Shown here in pieces: positions 1-7,289 of a stretch of 10,769 bases of DNA (within the stretch, counting starts at the first letter, position 1; each line of letters opens with the position of its first letter). The notes under the pieces are model-generated. The model searched no databases. It saw nothing but the letters and a program-made list of their open reading frames with translations, and was not told the origin of the DNA. The position numbers were made by a program, and so were the translations under genes. This DNA comes from an uncultured Bacteroidota bacterium (GTDB lineage Bacteria > Bacteroidota > Bacteroidia > B-17B0 > Aurantibacillaceae). Location of the stretch: positions 1 through 10,769 of the forward strand of contig CAIXZI010000693.1 in assembly GCA_903923915.1 (NCBI GenBank), written 5' to 3'.

Positions 1-2232
1 AATTACATTATTATTAATGTCAGATATGTACATGCTACCCATTGCATCAAATGTAATTGCTTCCGGATCAAATAATGTTGCTGATGTTGCTGGGCCGCCA
101 TCTCCGCTATATCCTTGTACACCTGTACCAACAACCGTAGAAATAATACCAGCCGTGTTTACCTTGCGTATGCGGTTATTTAACTTATCTGCTATGTAAA
201 GATTTCCTGCATTATCAACCTGAATATATTCGCAATAATTTATTGATGCAGCTGTTGCCTGTCCACCATCTCCACTATATCCAGCTATACCATTTCCTGC
301 AACTGTAGTAACAATACCCGAAGTATTTACTTTTCTTATTACTTGATTATTTTCATCAGAGATATACAAATTTCCACCATTGTCAATAGCTACTTTACAA
401 GTTGAATAAAATGAAGCCGCAGTAGCTTGCCCTCCATCTCCACTATAACCCTGAATACCATTTCCAGCTACTGTTGTTATAATGCCTGATGTACTAACCT
501 TACGTATTACGTTACTTTGATAAAGACCAATATAAATATTACCTAAATGATCAATACTTACTGTATTAGTACGGGTTAATTGAGCAGCCGTTGCTTGACC
601 TCCATCTCCTGCATAACCAGATACGCCCGTACCTGCATACGTTGATATAATACCCGATGTATTTATTTTTCGGATAACAAAATTTAACTCATCTGATATA
701 TATAAATTACCCGTTGCATCTATTGCAACATCTGTTGGTCTATTTAACTGAGCAAGACTGGCTGCTCCACCATTACCACTATATCCAGCAACACCTGTTC
801 CGGCTATTGTAGTAATAACACCATTAGTGTTTACTTTACGAATACGATGATTTAACGCATCACCCAAATACATATTACCTGCAGCATCAAAACAAATACC
901 ATAAGAAGTATGAAGTTCTGCAGAGGTAGCAGCCCCGCCATCACCTATAAATCCTGCAGTACCATTGCCTGCCACTGTTGTAATGGTTTGGGCATATGAA
1001 CCCGAATTAACACTTACGCTAAAAGTTGCCGTACCAGTACAACCCGAAGTAGATCCTGTTACTGTGTAAGTTGTGTTTATATTAGGTGTAACAGAAACTG
1101 TGTTTGTTGTTGCACTGCCTGCATTAGCACTCCAAATATAAGATGATGCGCCAATTGCAGTTAAGATAGTAGAACTACCTAAACACAAACTATCTGTTCC
1201 CGTAATCGATACAGTTGGAGATAAACAAGATGCTACTTTTCTAATGGCATTATTATACCAATCTGTAAAATACAGATTACCATTTGCATCAAACGTAATA
1301 CCTTCAGGGCCATGCAATGTAGCAGATAAAGCTGGTCCACCATCTCCACTATAGCCTTGTACTCCTGTGCCTACAATTGTAGAAATAATTCCTGCGGTAT
1401 TTACTTTACGAATACGGTTATTAGTTTTATCTGCTATATAAAGATTACCTGCGGCATCTAATTGGATATACTCGCAATAATTTATCGAAGCTGCTGTTGC
1501 TTGCCCACCATCACCACTAAAACCTGCACTTCCATTTCCGGCAACTGTAGTTATAATACCTGTAGAGGCAGTTACTTTTCTGACAGCTAAATTAAACTCA
1601 TCGGATATATAGATGTTCCCTATATTATCAACAACTGCTTTACATGGTTGATTAAGTGTTGCTGCCGTTGCTTGTCCGCCGTCTCCGCTATAACCAGAAG
1701 CACCATTACCCGCAATCGTACTGATAATACCCGAGGTAGATACTTTACGAATAACATTGCTTTGATAAAGTCCAATATAAATATTACCCAAATGATCAAT
1801 ACTTACTGTGTTAGTGCGGGTTAATTGAGCCGCTGTTGCTTGACCTCCATCTCCTGCATAACCTGATACGCCCGTACCTGCATACGTTGATATAATACCA
1901 GCTGTGCTTATTTTTCGAATAACAAGATTTAACTCATCTGAAATATATAAATTACCTGTCGCGTCTATAGCAATATCTGTAGGTCTATATAATTTAGCAA
2001 GTGTAGCTTGACCTCCATCACCACTATATCCCGCAACACCAGTACCACCAATAGTACTAATTATGCCCGATGTACTTACTTTACGAATACGATGATTTAG
2101 GGCGTCTGCAATGTACATGTTACCCGAAACATCAAAGCAAGTTCCATAAGCGCCATTAATTTCGGCTGAAGTGGCTTGCCCTCCATCACCTATAAAACCA
2201 CCCGTACCATTACCAGCTACTGTTGTAATAGT
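1..2232 (-). repeat. Tandem 415-codon duplication inside the NHL protein gene
   Basis: Residues 24-438 (988-2232) and residue 439 onward (987 down to 1) are two copies of the same unit: six NHL repeats followed by an Ig-like domain. The offset is 1245 bp over most of the unit and drops to 1242 bp past one codon indel (TASTG in the first copy, NTSG in the second). A block of 59 residues, from GIISTYAG to VIRKVSTSGII, is identical in both copies at protein level while the DNA differs at synonymous sites. The second Ig-like domain would begin just beyond the window edge, so further copies are possible. Confidence 0.9.
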
Positions 2233-2301
2233 TTGGGACTTAACAGCACTCGCACAACACAACATTGCACCTGTTACAATAAATAATAAAGATTTTTTCA
2301 T
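1..2301 (-). CDS. Secreted NHL-repeat beta-propeller protein with internal tandem duplication (3'-partial)
   Basis: This open frame runs without a stop from an ATG at 2299-2301 to the window edge, giving 767 residues with the C-terminus missing. Residues 1-23 look like a Sec signal peptide (MKKSLLFIV, then a hydrophobic stretch ending near KSQ). Residues 24-357 are six repeats of about 55 residues with the NHL pattern: GYSGDGGQATAA, then GNLYIAD, then N.IRKV. Six repeats suggest a six-bladed propeller. Residues 358-436 form an Ig/PKD-like domain with a Cys pair (C373, C421), and residues 439-767 repeat the propeller. Such proteins in Bacteroidota are usually exported, often by type IX secretion with a C-terminal sorting domain, but that end lies outside the window. 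No catalytic residues are visible; a ligand-binding or adhesive surface role is inference. The two Cys in the signal peptide do not form a proper lipobox. Next to the glycan genes it is divergently transcribed, with a 111-bp gap. Confidence 0.93.
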   Translation of the reverse strand, partial: MKKSLLFIVTGAMLCCASAVKSQTITTVAGNGTGGFIGDGGQATSAEINGAYGTCFDVSGNMYIADALNHRIRKVSTSGIISTIGGTGVAGYSGDGGQATLAKLYRPTDIAIDATGNLYISDELNLVIRKISTAGIISTYAGTGVSGYAGDGGQATAAQLTRTNTVSIDHLGNIYIGLYQSNVIRKVSTSGIISTIAGNGASGYSGDGGQATAATLNQPCKAVVDNIGNIYISDEFNLAVRKVTASTGIITTVAGNGSAGFSGDGGQATAASINYCEYIQLDAAGNLYIADKTNNRIRKVNTAGIISTIVGTGVQGYSGDGGPALSATLHGPEGITFDANGNLYFTDWYNNAIRKVASCLSPTVSITGTDSLCLGSSTILTAIGASSYIWSANAGSATTNTVSVTPNINTTYTVTGSTSGCTGTATFSVSVNSGSYAQTITTVAGNGTAGFIGDGGAATSAELHTSYGICFDAAGNMYLGDALNHRIRKVNTNGVITTIAGTGVAGYSGNGGAASLAQLNRPTDVAIDATGNLYISDELNFVIRKINTSGIISTYAGTGVSGYAGDGGQATAAQLTRTNTVSIDHLGNIYIGLYQSNVIRKVSTSGIITTVAGNGIQGYSGDGGQATAASFYSTCKVAIDNGGNLYISDENNQVIRKVNTSGIVTTVAGNGIAGYSGDGGQATAASINYCEYIQVDNAGNLYIADKLNNRIRKVNTAGIISTVVGTGVQGYSGDGGPATSATLFDPEAITFDAMGSMYISDINNNVI
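994..1230 (-). other. Ig/PKD-like domain between the two propellers
   Basis: Residues 358-436 have no NHL pattern. They read as a beta-rich extracellular domain with a conserved Trp (YIWSANAG), a CLG.S motif near the start, TYTVTG and a closing FSVSVN. This is the form of the PKD/Ig-like modules found between repeats in Bacteroidota surface proteins. It probably acts as a spacer or binding module between propellers. Confidence 0.7.
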
Positions 2302-2317
2302 TTTTAAGAAGTTTTAT

Positions 2318-2325
2318 CAAATATA
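2318..2325 (-). promoter_or_regulatory. Possible Bacteroidota -7 promoter box for the NHL protein gene
   Basis: Read on the minus strand the bases are TATATTTG, an exact match to the TAnnTTTG -7 consensus of the Bacteroidota primary sigma factor. It ends 16 bp before the ATG, which would leave a leader of only about 10 nt. I found no convincing TTG at the -33 position. A 7-bp inverted repeat (GTTTTAT at 2311-2317, ATAAAAC at 2330-2336) brackets the box and could be an operator or chance in AT-rich DNA. Confidence 0.35.
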
Positions 2326-2412
2326 ACAAATAAAACGTTGGGGTATTAAGATGTTTTTAAAATAACGTACTTTTACGAAAATTTAATATTTGGAAAACAT
2401 AAAAAGCAACTT

Positions 2413-3291
2413 ATGAAGCATACAATCGAAGAACAATTAATTTCCTTAGATATTATAAAAAAAGAAAAAGTAGTTGAGTTTTTTCCTAAAGTTAGAGATA
2501 GAGATGATGTAAAAGTTTTAAAGTGCGAGCAATCCGGCGTAATTTACCTTTCGTCTACACATCATATCGAACAAAGTTACTATAATGACAAAAAAGGCAC
2601 TAGTTACTGGAGTTCATCAAACCGAGAAGAAGGTTTAAAAAACACATATCTTGATGATAATCGCAGGTTTAATCAGTTTAAAGAACTGATAACAAATAAA
2701 AGTTATTTAGATGTTGGTTCTGGTTTAGGTGGCATACTTGATTTATTCAAAACAGTGGCCAAAGAAGTTTATGCCATAGAACCTCAGGCTGAAATAAGAG
2801 AATTATTAAATTCAATTGGATATAAAGTTTATAATTCAATAGAAAGTGTACCTGCAAAAAATGTTGATATTATAAGTTTATTTCATGTGTTTGAGCATTT
2901 AACAGACCCATTAGGCTCTTTAAAGAATCTACACAAACTACTTAATGAAAATGGTAAAATCATTATTGAAGTTCCGCATGCAAAAGATATTTTAATTGAC
3001 ACGTTTAAATTAGATTCATTTAAAGCATTTACTTTTTGGAGTGAGCATTTAATATTACATACACGTAAAAGTTTAGAAACATTTTTATCTGCGGCAGGAT
3101 TTAAAAATATTACAGTAATGGGCTTTCAGCGTTATCCATTAGCTAATCATTTATATTGGCTAAATACGGGTAAACCAGGCGGACATACACAGTTTACGCA
3201 ATTGCGTAATGCCAATATGGAAAACGAGTATGCTAATATGCTAAACACCATTGACCAAACTGATACTATAATAGCTATAGCTGAAAAATAA
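2413..3291 (+). CDS. Class I SAM-dependent methyltransferase, surface-glycan type
   Basis: The 292-residue protein has a Rossmann methyltransferase core of the Methyltransf_23 kind. Motif I is YLDVGSGLGG (98-107), an acidic strand-2 residue lies in VYAIEP (E123), and the post-core motif is FHVFEHLTDP (157-166), followed by GKIIIEVP (181-188). The N-terminus (LKCEQSGVIYLSS, about 37-48) resembles the lead-in of sugar and O-antigen methyltransferases that normally have a CxxC zinc site; here only one Cys remains. The C-terminal RYPLANHLYWLNTGKPGGH (240-258) is, from memory, a feature of methyltransferases in LPS/O-antigen loci. The substrate is unknown; methylation of a glycan or its nucleotide-sugar precursor is inferred from the flippase 3 bp downstream, with which it surely shares a transcript. 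No Shine-Dalgarno is seen before the ATG, only AAAAAGCAACTT. It is the first gene of the plus-strand pair. Confidence 0.85.
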   Translation: MKHTIEEQLISLDIIKKEKVVEFFPKVRDRDDVKVLKCEQSGVIYLSSTHHIEQSYYNDKKGTSYWSSSNREEGLKNTYLDDNRRFNQFKELITNKSYLDVGSGLGGILDLFKTVAKEVYAIEPQAEIRELLNSIGYKVYNSIESVPAKNVDIISLFHVFEHLTDPLGSLKNLHKLLNENGKIIIEVPHAKDILIDTFKLDSFKAFTFWSEHLILHTRKSLETFLSAAGFKNITVMGFQRYPLANHLYWLNTGKPGGHTQFTQLRNANMENEYANMLNTIDQTDTIIAIAEK

Positions 3292-3294
3292 AAA

Positions 3295-4770
3295 GTGAGT
3301 GTTGTAAGACGACAAGGAATAAAGAATACGGTTTACACTTATTTGGGTATTCTATTAGGAATACTTAGCACGCTTTATATACAACCATTTTTTCTTAGCA
3401 AAGAACAAATTGGCATTACTCGTTTAGTAATATCTGTGGCAACTATTTTTGCTTCTGTTTCTTGTTTAGGTATTACTTCTATTATAGTTAAGTTTCTACC
3501 GCTCTTTTATGATAAGGAAAAAAAACATAGAGGTTTTTTTACAATTGCAACGTTGTTTCCTTTGATTGGTTTTGTTATTTGTTTGTTTGGTATATTTATA
3601 TTTAAAGGACCTATTTTGCATTTTTACAATAGAAATGCCGCAGTCTTAGTTGATTACTTTTTACCCATAAGTTTTATAGCTTTATTTAACTGCTTAATTT
3701 TTGCTTTTACTGCGTATTGCAATGCCATCAACAAAAGCAGTTTATCTACTTTTATAAATGAAATATTTAATAGAGCGGGTTTTATTATTTGCATTTTACT
3801 TTTTTCTTATAGTATAACCACTCAAAACGCCTATATATATTCGCTTTCGGTTATTTATTTCATTCAATTACTATTACTTTTTTTTATCATTTCCTATTTT
3901 GATCATCCAACTTTTACCACTTCTTTTTTTAATGACAACATTCACTTAAAAGAAATTATTCGGTTTGGTATTATATCTGCTTTCATACAAATAACAGGCA
4001 TATGTATAAAATTTATAGATGTAATCTTAGTAGGCAAATACGAATCGATGGAGCAAGTTGGTGTGTATGGTATTGCAGCCTTTATAGGCCTTGTAATAGA
4101 AACGCCTTTAAGTGCGTTAGAAAAAATAGTAGGCACTAAAATTGCTAAACTATTTGCACAAAATAATTTACCCGAAATCGATAAAATTTATAAACTTTCT
4201 TCAAAGTATTTAATGATTTTTTGCGGCTTGCTTGGTAGTGTATTAGTTGTTTGCATTCAACCTGTTTTATCATTACTGCCCAACGATTATTCTTCGGGTG
4301 CCATAGTAACTATCATTATATGTGTAGGAGCATTTTTTAATTCGGCAACGGGGGTAAATTACTCTATACTTACGTATTCTAGTCATTATAGACTTGGTGC
4401 AGTATTTTATGCGTCTTTATTAGTATTAACCATTAGTCTAAATATGCTTTTAATTCCTCTATATGGCATAATGGGAGCGGCTATTGCAACTTGCTTAGCA
4501 TCTGTAATTCATAATTTATTGCGATTTACTTTCATTAAAATAAAACTTAATATGCAGCCTTTTACCATAGATAGTTTAAAGATTGTTTCAATAATTATAG
4601 TATCTGTTTTAATTGGTTATTACATTAAAATCGAAAATAAATACTTGCTAATTTTAATTAGAGGAATTTCAGTTTCTTTAATTTTTTCAGTATTAATTCT
4701 TGCTTTAAAAGTGTTTTCAGCAAAAGAAATAAAAAAAGAATTATCCTCATTAAAACAAACTTTTATTTAG
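3295..4770 (+). CDS. Wzx-like polysaccharide flippase (MATE/MOP superfamily)
   Basis: This 491-residue integral membrane protein has about 14 hydrophobic segments (roughly at 12-30, 39-60, 81-104, 117-145, 158-172, 181-200, 220-240, 251-275, 306-330, 335-352, 364-388, 390-410, 427-446 and 450-472). Length, topology and the opening VRRQGIKNTVYTYLGI fit the polysaccharide biosynthesis / oligosaccharide flippase family, which moves undecaprenyl-linked glycans across the inner membrane. The start is GTG at 3295, three bases after the methyltransferase stop; no closer ATG fits the conserved N-terminus, so translation is probably coupled. Its 3' end overlaps the convergent glycosyltransferase gene by 8 bp. 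The cargo is not readable from sequence; lipid-linked O-antigen or exopolysaccharide repeat is inferred. No Wzy polymerase or initiating glycosyltransferase is in the window. Confidence 0.88.
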   Translation: MSVVRRQGIKNTVYTYLGILLGILSTLYIQPFFLSKEQIGITRLVISVATIFASVSCLGITSIIVKFLPLFYDKEKKHRGFFTIATLFPLIGFVICLFGIFIFKGPILHFYNRNAAVLVDYFLPISFIALFNCLIFAFTAYCNAINKSSLSTFINEIFNRAGFIICILLFSYSITTQNAYIYSLSVIYFIQLLLLFFIISYFDHPTFTTSFFNDNIHLKEIIRFGIISAFIQITGICIKFIDVILVGKYESMEQVGVYGIAAFIGLVIETPLSALEKIVGTKIAKLFAQNNLPEIDKIYKLSSKYLMIFCGLLGSVLVVCIQPVLSLLPNDYSSGAIVTIIICVGAFFNSATGVNYSILTYSSHYRLGAVFYASLLVLTISLNMLLIPLYGIMGAAIATCLASVIHNLLRFTFIKIKLNMQPFTIDSLKIVSIIIVSVLIGYYIKIENKYLLILIRGISVSLIFSVLILALKVFSAKEIKKELSSLKQTFI

Positions 4771-5929
4771 GCTTATTATCCGAAATATTTATGCAATTTT
4801 CTGTAAGTACGTTTTTCACAACATCTTCTATTCCTGTATAAATATCAATAAACTGTGGTGGCGCATCACCAATATATTTCTTAAAAAAATCATAAGCATA
4901 ATAGTATTTAGTTGCTCTATTGCCGTATAATTTAGAGATGTAATATAACGCCGATGAAAAAACAGAAAACACATAGTGCGTATTATCTTGCCAAAGCGAA
5001 TAAAGCACCTCTACACTATAATTTACAGCATGGTTGTTTTCTATAACTATAGCTTTTAGCTTACAAGTATTTAATATATAGTTTTTAGAAATTTCAATAG
5101 ATTTAATTGATTGCGTTGGGTGTGGTTTTAATATAAATGTATATTCATTAGGGCTATCCACACGCGCTATGCATAAATCCAAATAATCTGTCCAAAAGGC
5201 ATCGGGTACATTATAGATTTGCACGTTTTCCATCAATATTAGCACCAATTTTCCTTCAACTTGCAGTTGTGATTTTATAACGGTTTGCTTAACATCAGTA
5301 TTAATAACTTCTTTAGCGATAGCAGGGAAATCATTGGCACTCAATAAACTCTTAACGTAATTATTTTCTTGCTCACGGTTTTGTAAATATTGTTTGAATT
5401 TATCTGCAAAAACGCAATAAAAATTATAAGTATACGGTTTTATATTTTGTATAAAAAAATAATCTCCTTGTCCGTGTTCAAAATAATTTACACTGGCTTT
5501 AGTGTATAATTTAAACAGCACATCATTTACGCCGGTTTGGGTTAAAATATTTATTTCACTTACACCACCCTTACCTATTAATTGGTTTTGTATAATTTTT
5601 GCTTCGCTATTTTTTTGTTTTTTAAGATGTAATTTTAACAAAAAATCATAAATGGGTTTTATGATGGGCTTAGTCTTTAGCTTGCGGGTAAGGCTTTTAC
5701 GTGCGTTGGGCGTAAAATCAATTTCATCAGGCATTACAGTCGATAAATTAATAATTTCTGCCCAAGGATAAATTTTTACCGTATCAGTAATAACTTTTAT
5801 AAGTGCGGCTTTTTTTGGAGGAGTATCTAAAATTAAAACATCTTTAAAGTTTCCATTATTTGTTTTTCGCGCATAAGCAATCATGTATAAGGTACATAAG
5901 TGCGATGGACTGACAAATATTCTGAGCAT
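4763..5929 (-). CDS. GT-B glycosyltransferase resembling bacterial polysialyltransferases
   Basis: The 388-residue protein is soluble and has the sparse motif set of bacterial sialyl- and polysialyltransferases. An acidic-Gly motif appears as YFEHGQGDY (149-157), the HP motif as ILKPHPTQS (266-274), and the Ser pair as FSVFSSALYY (321-330). The N-terminal FVSPSHLCTLYMIAYA and VLILDTPPKK fit the first Rossmann half of a GT-B fold. In those families the HP and SS motifs bind CMP-Neu5Ac. No sialic-acid or other nonulosonate synthesis genes are present here, so the donor sugar is open; a related capsule-type transferase is the main alternative. The ATG at 5927-5929 begins directly at the conserved beta strand. 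The gene converges on the flippase gene, is co-directional with lysA upstream, and is separated from it by 156 bp holding a repeat element. Confidence 0.6.
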   Translation of the reverse strand: MLRIFVSPSHLCTLYMIAYARKTNNGNFKDVLILDTPPKKAALIKVITDTVKIYPWAEIINLSTVMPDEIDFTPNARKSLTRKLKTKPIIKPIYDFLLKLHLKKQKNSEAKIIQNQLIGKGGVSEINILTQTGVNDVLFKLYTKASVNYFEHGQGDYFFIQNIKPYTYNFYCVFADKFKQYLQNREQENNYVKSLLSANDFPAIAKEVINTDVKQTVIKSQLQVEGKLVLILMENVQIYNVPDAFWTDYLDLCIARVDSPNEYTFILKPHPTQSIKSIEISKNYILNTCKLKAIVIENNHAVNYSVEVLYSLWQDNTHYVFSVFSSALYYISKLYGNRATKYYYAYDFFKKYIGDAPPQFIDIYTGIEDVVKNVLTENCINISDNKPK

Positions 5930-5998
5930 CTTTATTGTTATTTATTGTAAAGTTAATTTTTTTATTTCAACCTTTAGAATCACACTAACCAAGCGCGA

Positions 5999-6095
5999 TG
6001 TCATCCTGAGCCTGTCGAAGGATTTGGGATGGCATGTTGCAGCGCACAGTCTTCGATGGTTCGACAAGCTCACCACAGGCTTAGCTCAGACTGAC
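5999..6095. repeat. Palindromic element E1 (97 bp), apparent deletion derivative of the GIY-YIG element
   Basis: The left arm (5999-6021) is of the GTCATCCTGAGCCTGTCGAA type. The right arm ends at 6095 with GCTCAGACTGAC. Positions 5988-6035 match 7401-7448 at 45 of 48 bases. Immediately after that block, TTGCAGCGCACAGTCTTCGA (6037-6056) matches the inner right end of the long element at 7748-7767 with one difference. So E1 looks like the two ends of the GIY-YIG element fused. The right arm is broken by about 27 extra bases (TTCGACAAGCTCACCACAGG within 6060-6080). The element holds the last few codons and stop of lysA. It has no T-tract typical of an intrinsic terminator. Confidence 0.75.
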
Positions 6096-7279
6096 AACCC
6101 GCTTTTTAATTCAACATCAAAATATGATTTTACTTTATCCCGTAAGTTATATTGTGAGCTCATTACTTCTCCGTAAGCCCCTGCACTTCTTATGGCTATA
6201 ATATCACCTCGTAAAGTTTCCGGTAATTCAACTGCTTTACCAAAACAATCGCTACTCTCACAAATAGGACCAACAACATCATACTTGCATTGTACATTGT
6301 ACATTGTACGTTGTACAGGTGCTGTTACATTCTCTATTTTATGATATGCCTGATAAAGTGCCGGACGAATTAACTCTGTCATACCTGCATCTAAAATAGC
6401 AAAGTTTGTATTTGTTCCTTTTTTAATATAAAGCACTCTTGAAATAAGGCTTCCACATTGGGCTGCAACAGCTCTGCCTAATTCAAAATGAATTTGCTGA
6501 TTTGGTTGTACTTGTAAGAATTTTTTAAATAAAGAAAAGAAATCATTAAAATTACAAATAGCATCTTCATCGGGTTTGTTGTAATTAATGCCAAGTCCAC
6601 CACCTACATTAAGATGCGGTAGTTGATAACCACGCTGCTGAAACCAATGCTGTATCTCGTTTACACGAGTACATAAATTTTTAAATGGATTTAAATCGGT
6701 TATTTGAGAACCAATATGAAAATGCAAGCCAATCAACTTTAAGTTTGTGCAGTTTTTTAAAACAGTAAGTACATCAGTTAGTTCATGAAAATTGATTCCG
6801 AATTTATTTTCTTCCAAACCTGTGGTAATGTATTTATGTGTTTGCGCATCTATATTAGGATTAATACGCAGGGCAATTTGGGCTGTTTTATTTTGTTGCT
6901 TGGCTAATTCATTAATTACTTCTATTTCAGGAATACTTTCGCAATTAAAACAAAAAATATTTTGTTGCAGGGCATAATTTATTTCATCATCGCTTTTACC
7001 AACACCTGCAAAAACAATATTGTTTGCACCAAATCCTAATTCAATGGCTTTTTTTACTTCGTTACCGCTTACACAATCTGCACCTAAACCTGCTTCTTTA
7101 ATAATGTTTAAAAGTGTGTCATTTGTATTTGCTTTTAAAGCATAGTGTACGTGATAGTTATATGCAGACGATGTCTTTTTTATTTCAGCAAGTGTTTGCT
7201 GTAATAAATTAGTATCATAAAAATAAAAAGGCGTTTTATGCTGAGCGAAAAACGTATGATATTTATGTAGTATTGACAT
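6086..7279 (-). CDS. lysA: Diaminopimelate decarboxylase
   Basis: LysA converts meso-diaminopimelate to L-lysine with PLP, the last step of lysine synthesis. The 397-residue protein has the alanine-racemase-like barrel with the PLP lysine in YALKAN (K49), HFHIGSQI (186-193), the PLP-phosphate loop GGGLGI (226-231), FELGRA (265-270), CESSDCFGK (340-348, active-site Cys from the partner subunit) and GAYGEVMSSQYN (367-378). Length is normal. Two oddities show. Residues 322-331 (VQRTMYNVQC) are encoded by a 7-bp tandem repeat and look like an extra surface insert. The last residues (GLSV) and the TGA lie inside repeat element E1. The start at 7279 is 10 bp after the stop of the GIY-YIG frame, so lysA is probably transcribed together with it and perhaps with lysC upstream. 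Confidence 0.96.
   Translation of the reverse strand: MSILHKYHTFFAQHKTPFYFYDTNLLQQTLAEIKKTSSAYNYHVHYALKANTNDTLLNIIKEAGLGADCVSGNEVKKAIELGFGANNIVFAGVGKSDDEINYALQQNIFCFNCESIPEIEVINELAKQQNKTAQIALRINPNIDAQTHKYITTGLEENKFGINFHELTDVLTVLKNCTNLKLIGLHFHIGSQITDLNPFKNLCTRVNEIQHWFQQRGYQLPHLNVGGGLGINYNKPDEDAICNFNDFFSLFKKFLQVQPNQQIHFELGRAVAAQCGSLISRVLYIKKGTNTNFAILDAGMTELIRPALYQAYHKIENVTAPVQRTMYNVQCKYDVVGPICESSDCFGKAVELPETLRGDIIAIRSAGAYGEVMSSQYNLRDKVKSYFDVELKSGLSV
6289..6316. repeat. Four tandem 7-bp units (ATTGTAC) inside lysA
   Basis: Three units of ATTGTAC are followed by one GTTGTAC, 28 bp in all. On the minus strand the tract encodes lysA residues 322-331 (VQRTMYNVQC), just before the conserved KYDVVGPICESSD. 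The bases are partly self-complementary (TGTACA), so the tract is also a chain of short palindromes. Confidence 0.85.
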
Positions 7280-7289
7280 CTGTTTCTAT

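Noticed and set aside
8..2232. Coding-dense repeats at the left end as noncoding satellite DNA
   Set aside because: The period is explained by 55-residue NHL repeats in one uninterrupted minus-strand frame with synonymous differences between copies.
2341..2412. Promoter for the methyltransferase gene
   Set aside because: The nearest match is TACTTTTA at 2368-2375 (7 of 8 to TAnnTTTG), with no TTG at the right distance upstream, so it is too weak in such AT-rich DNA.
5999..6095. Repeat hairpins as intrinsic terminators for lysA and lysC
   Set aside because: The stems have long loops and no following T-tract on the relevant strand. They may still affect mRNA ends, but the sequence does not show a standard terminator.
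5883..6176. Plus-strand 97-codon open frame
   Set aside because: It overlaps the start of the glycosyltransferase and the end of lysA antisense, and its middle is repeat translation (VILSLSKD, FDKLTTGLAQTD).
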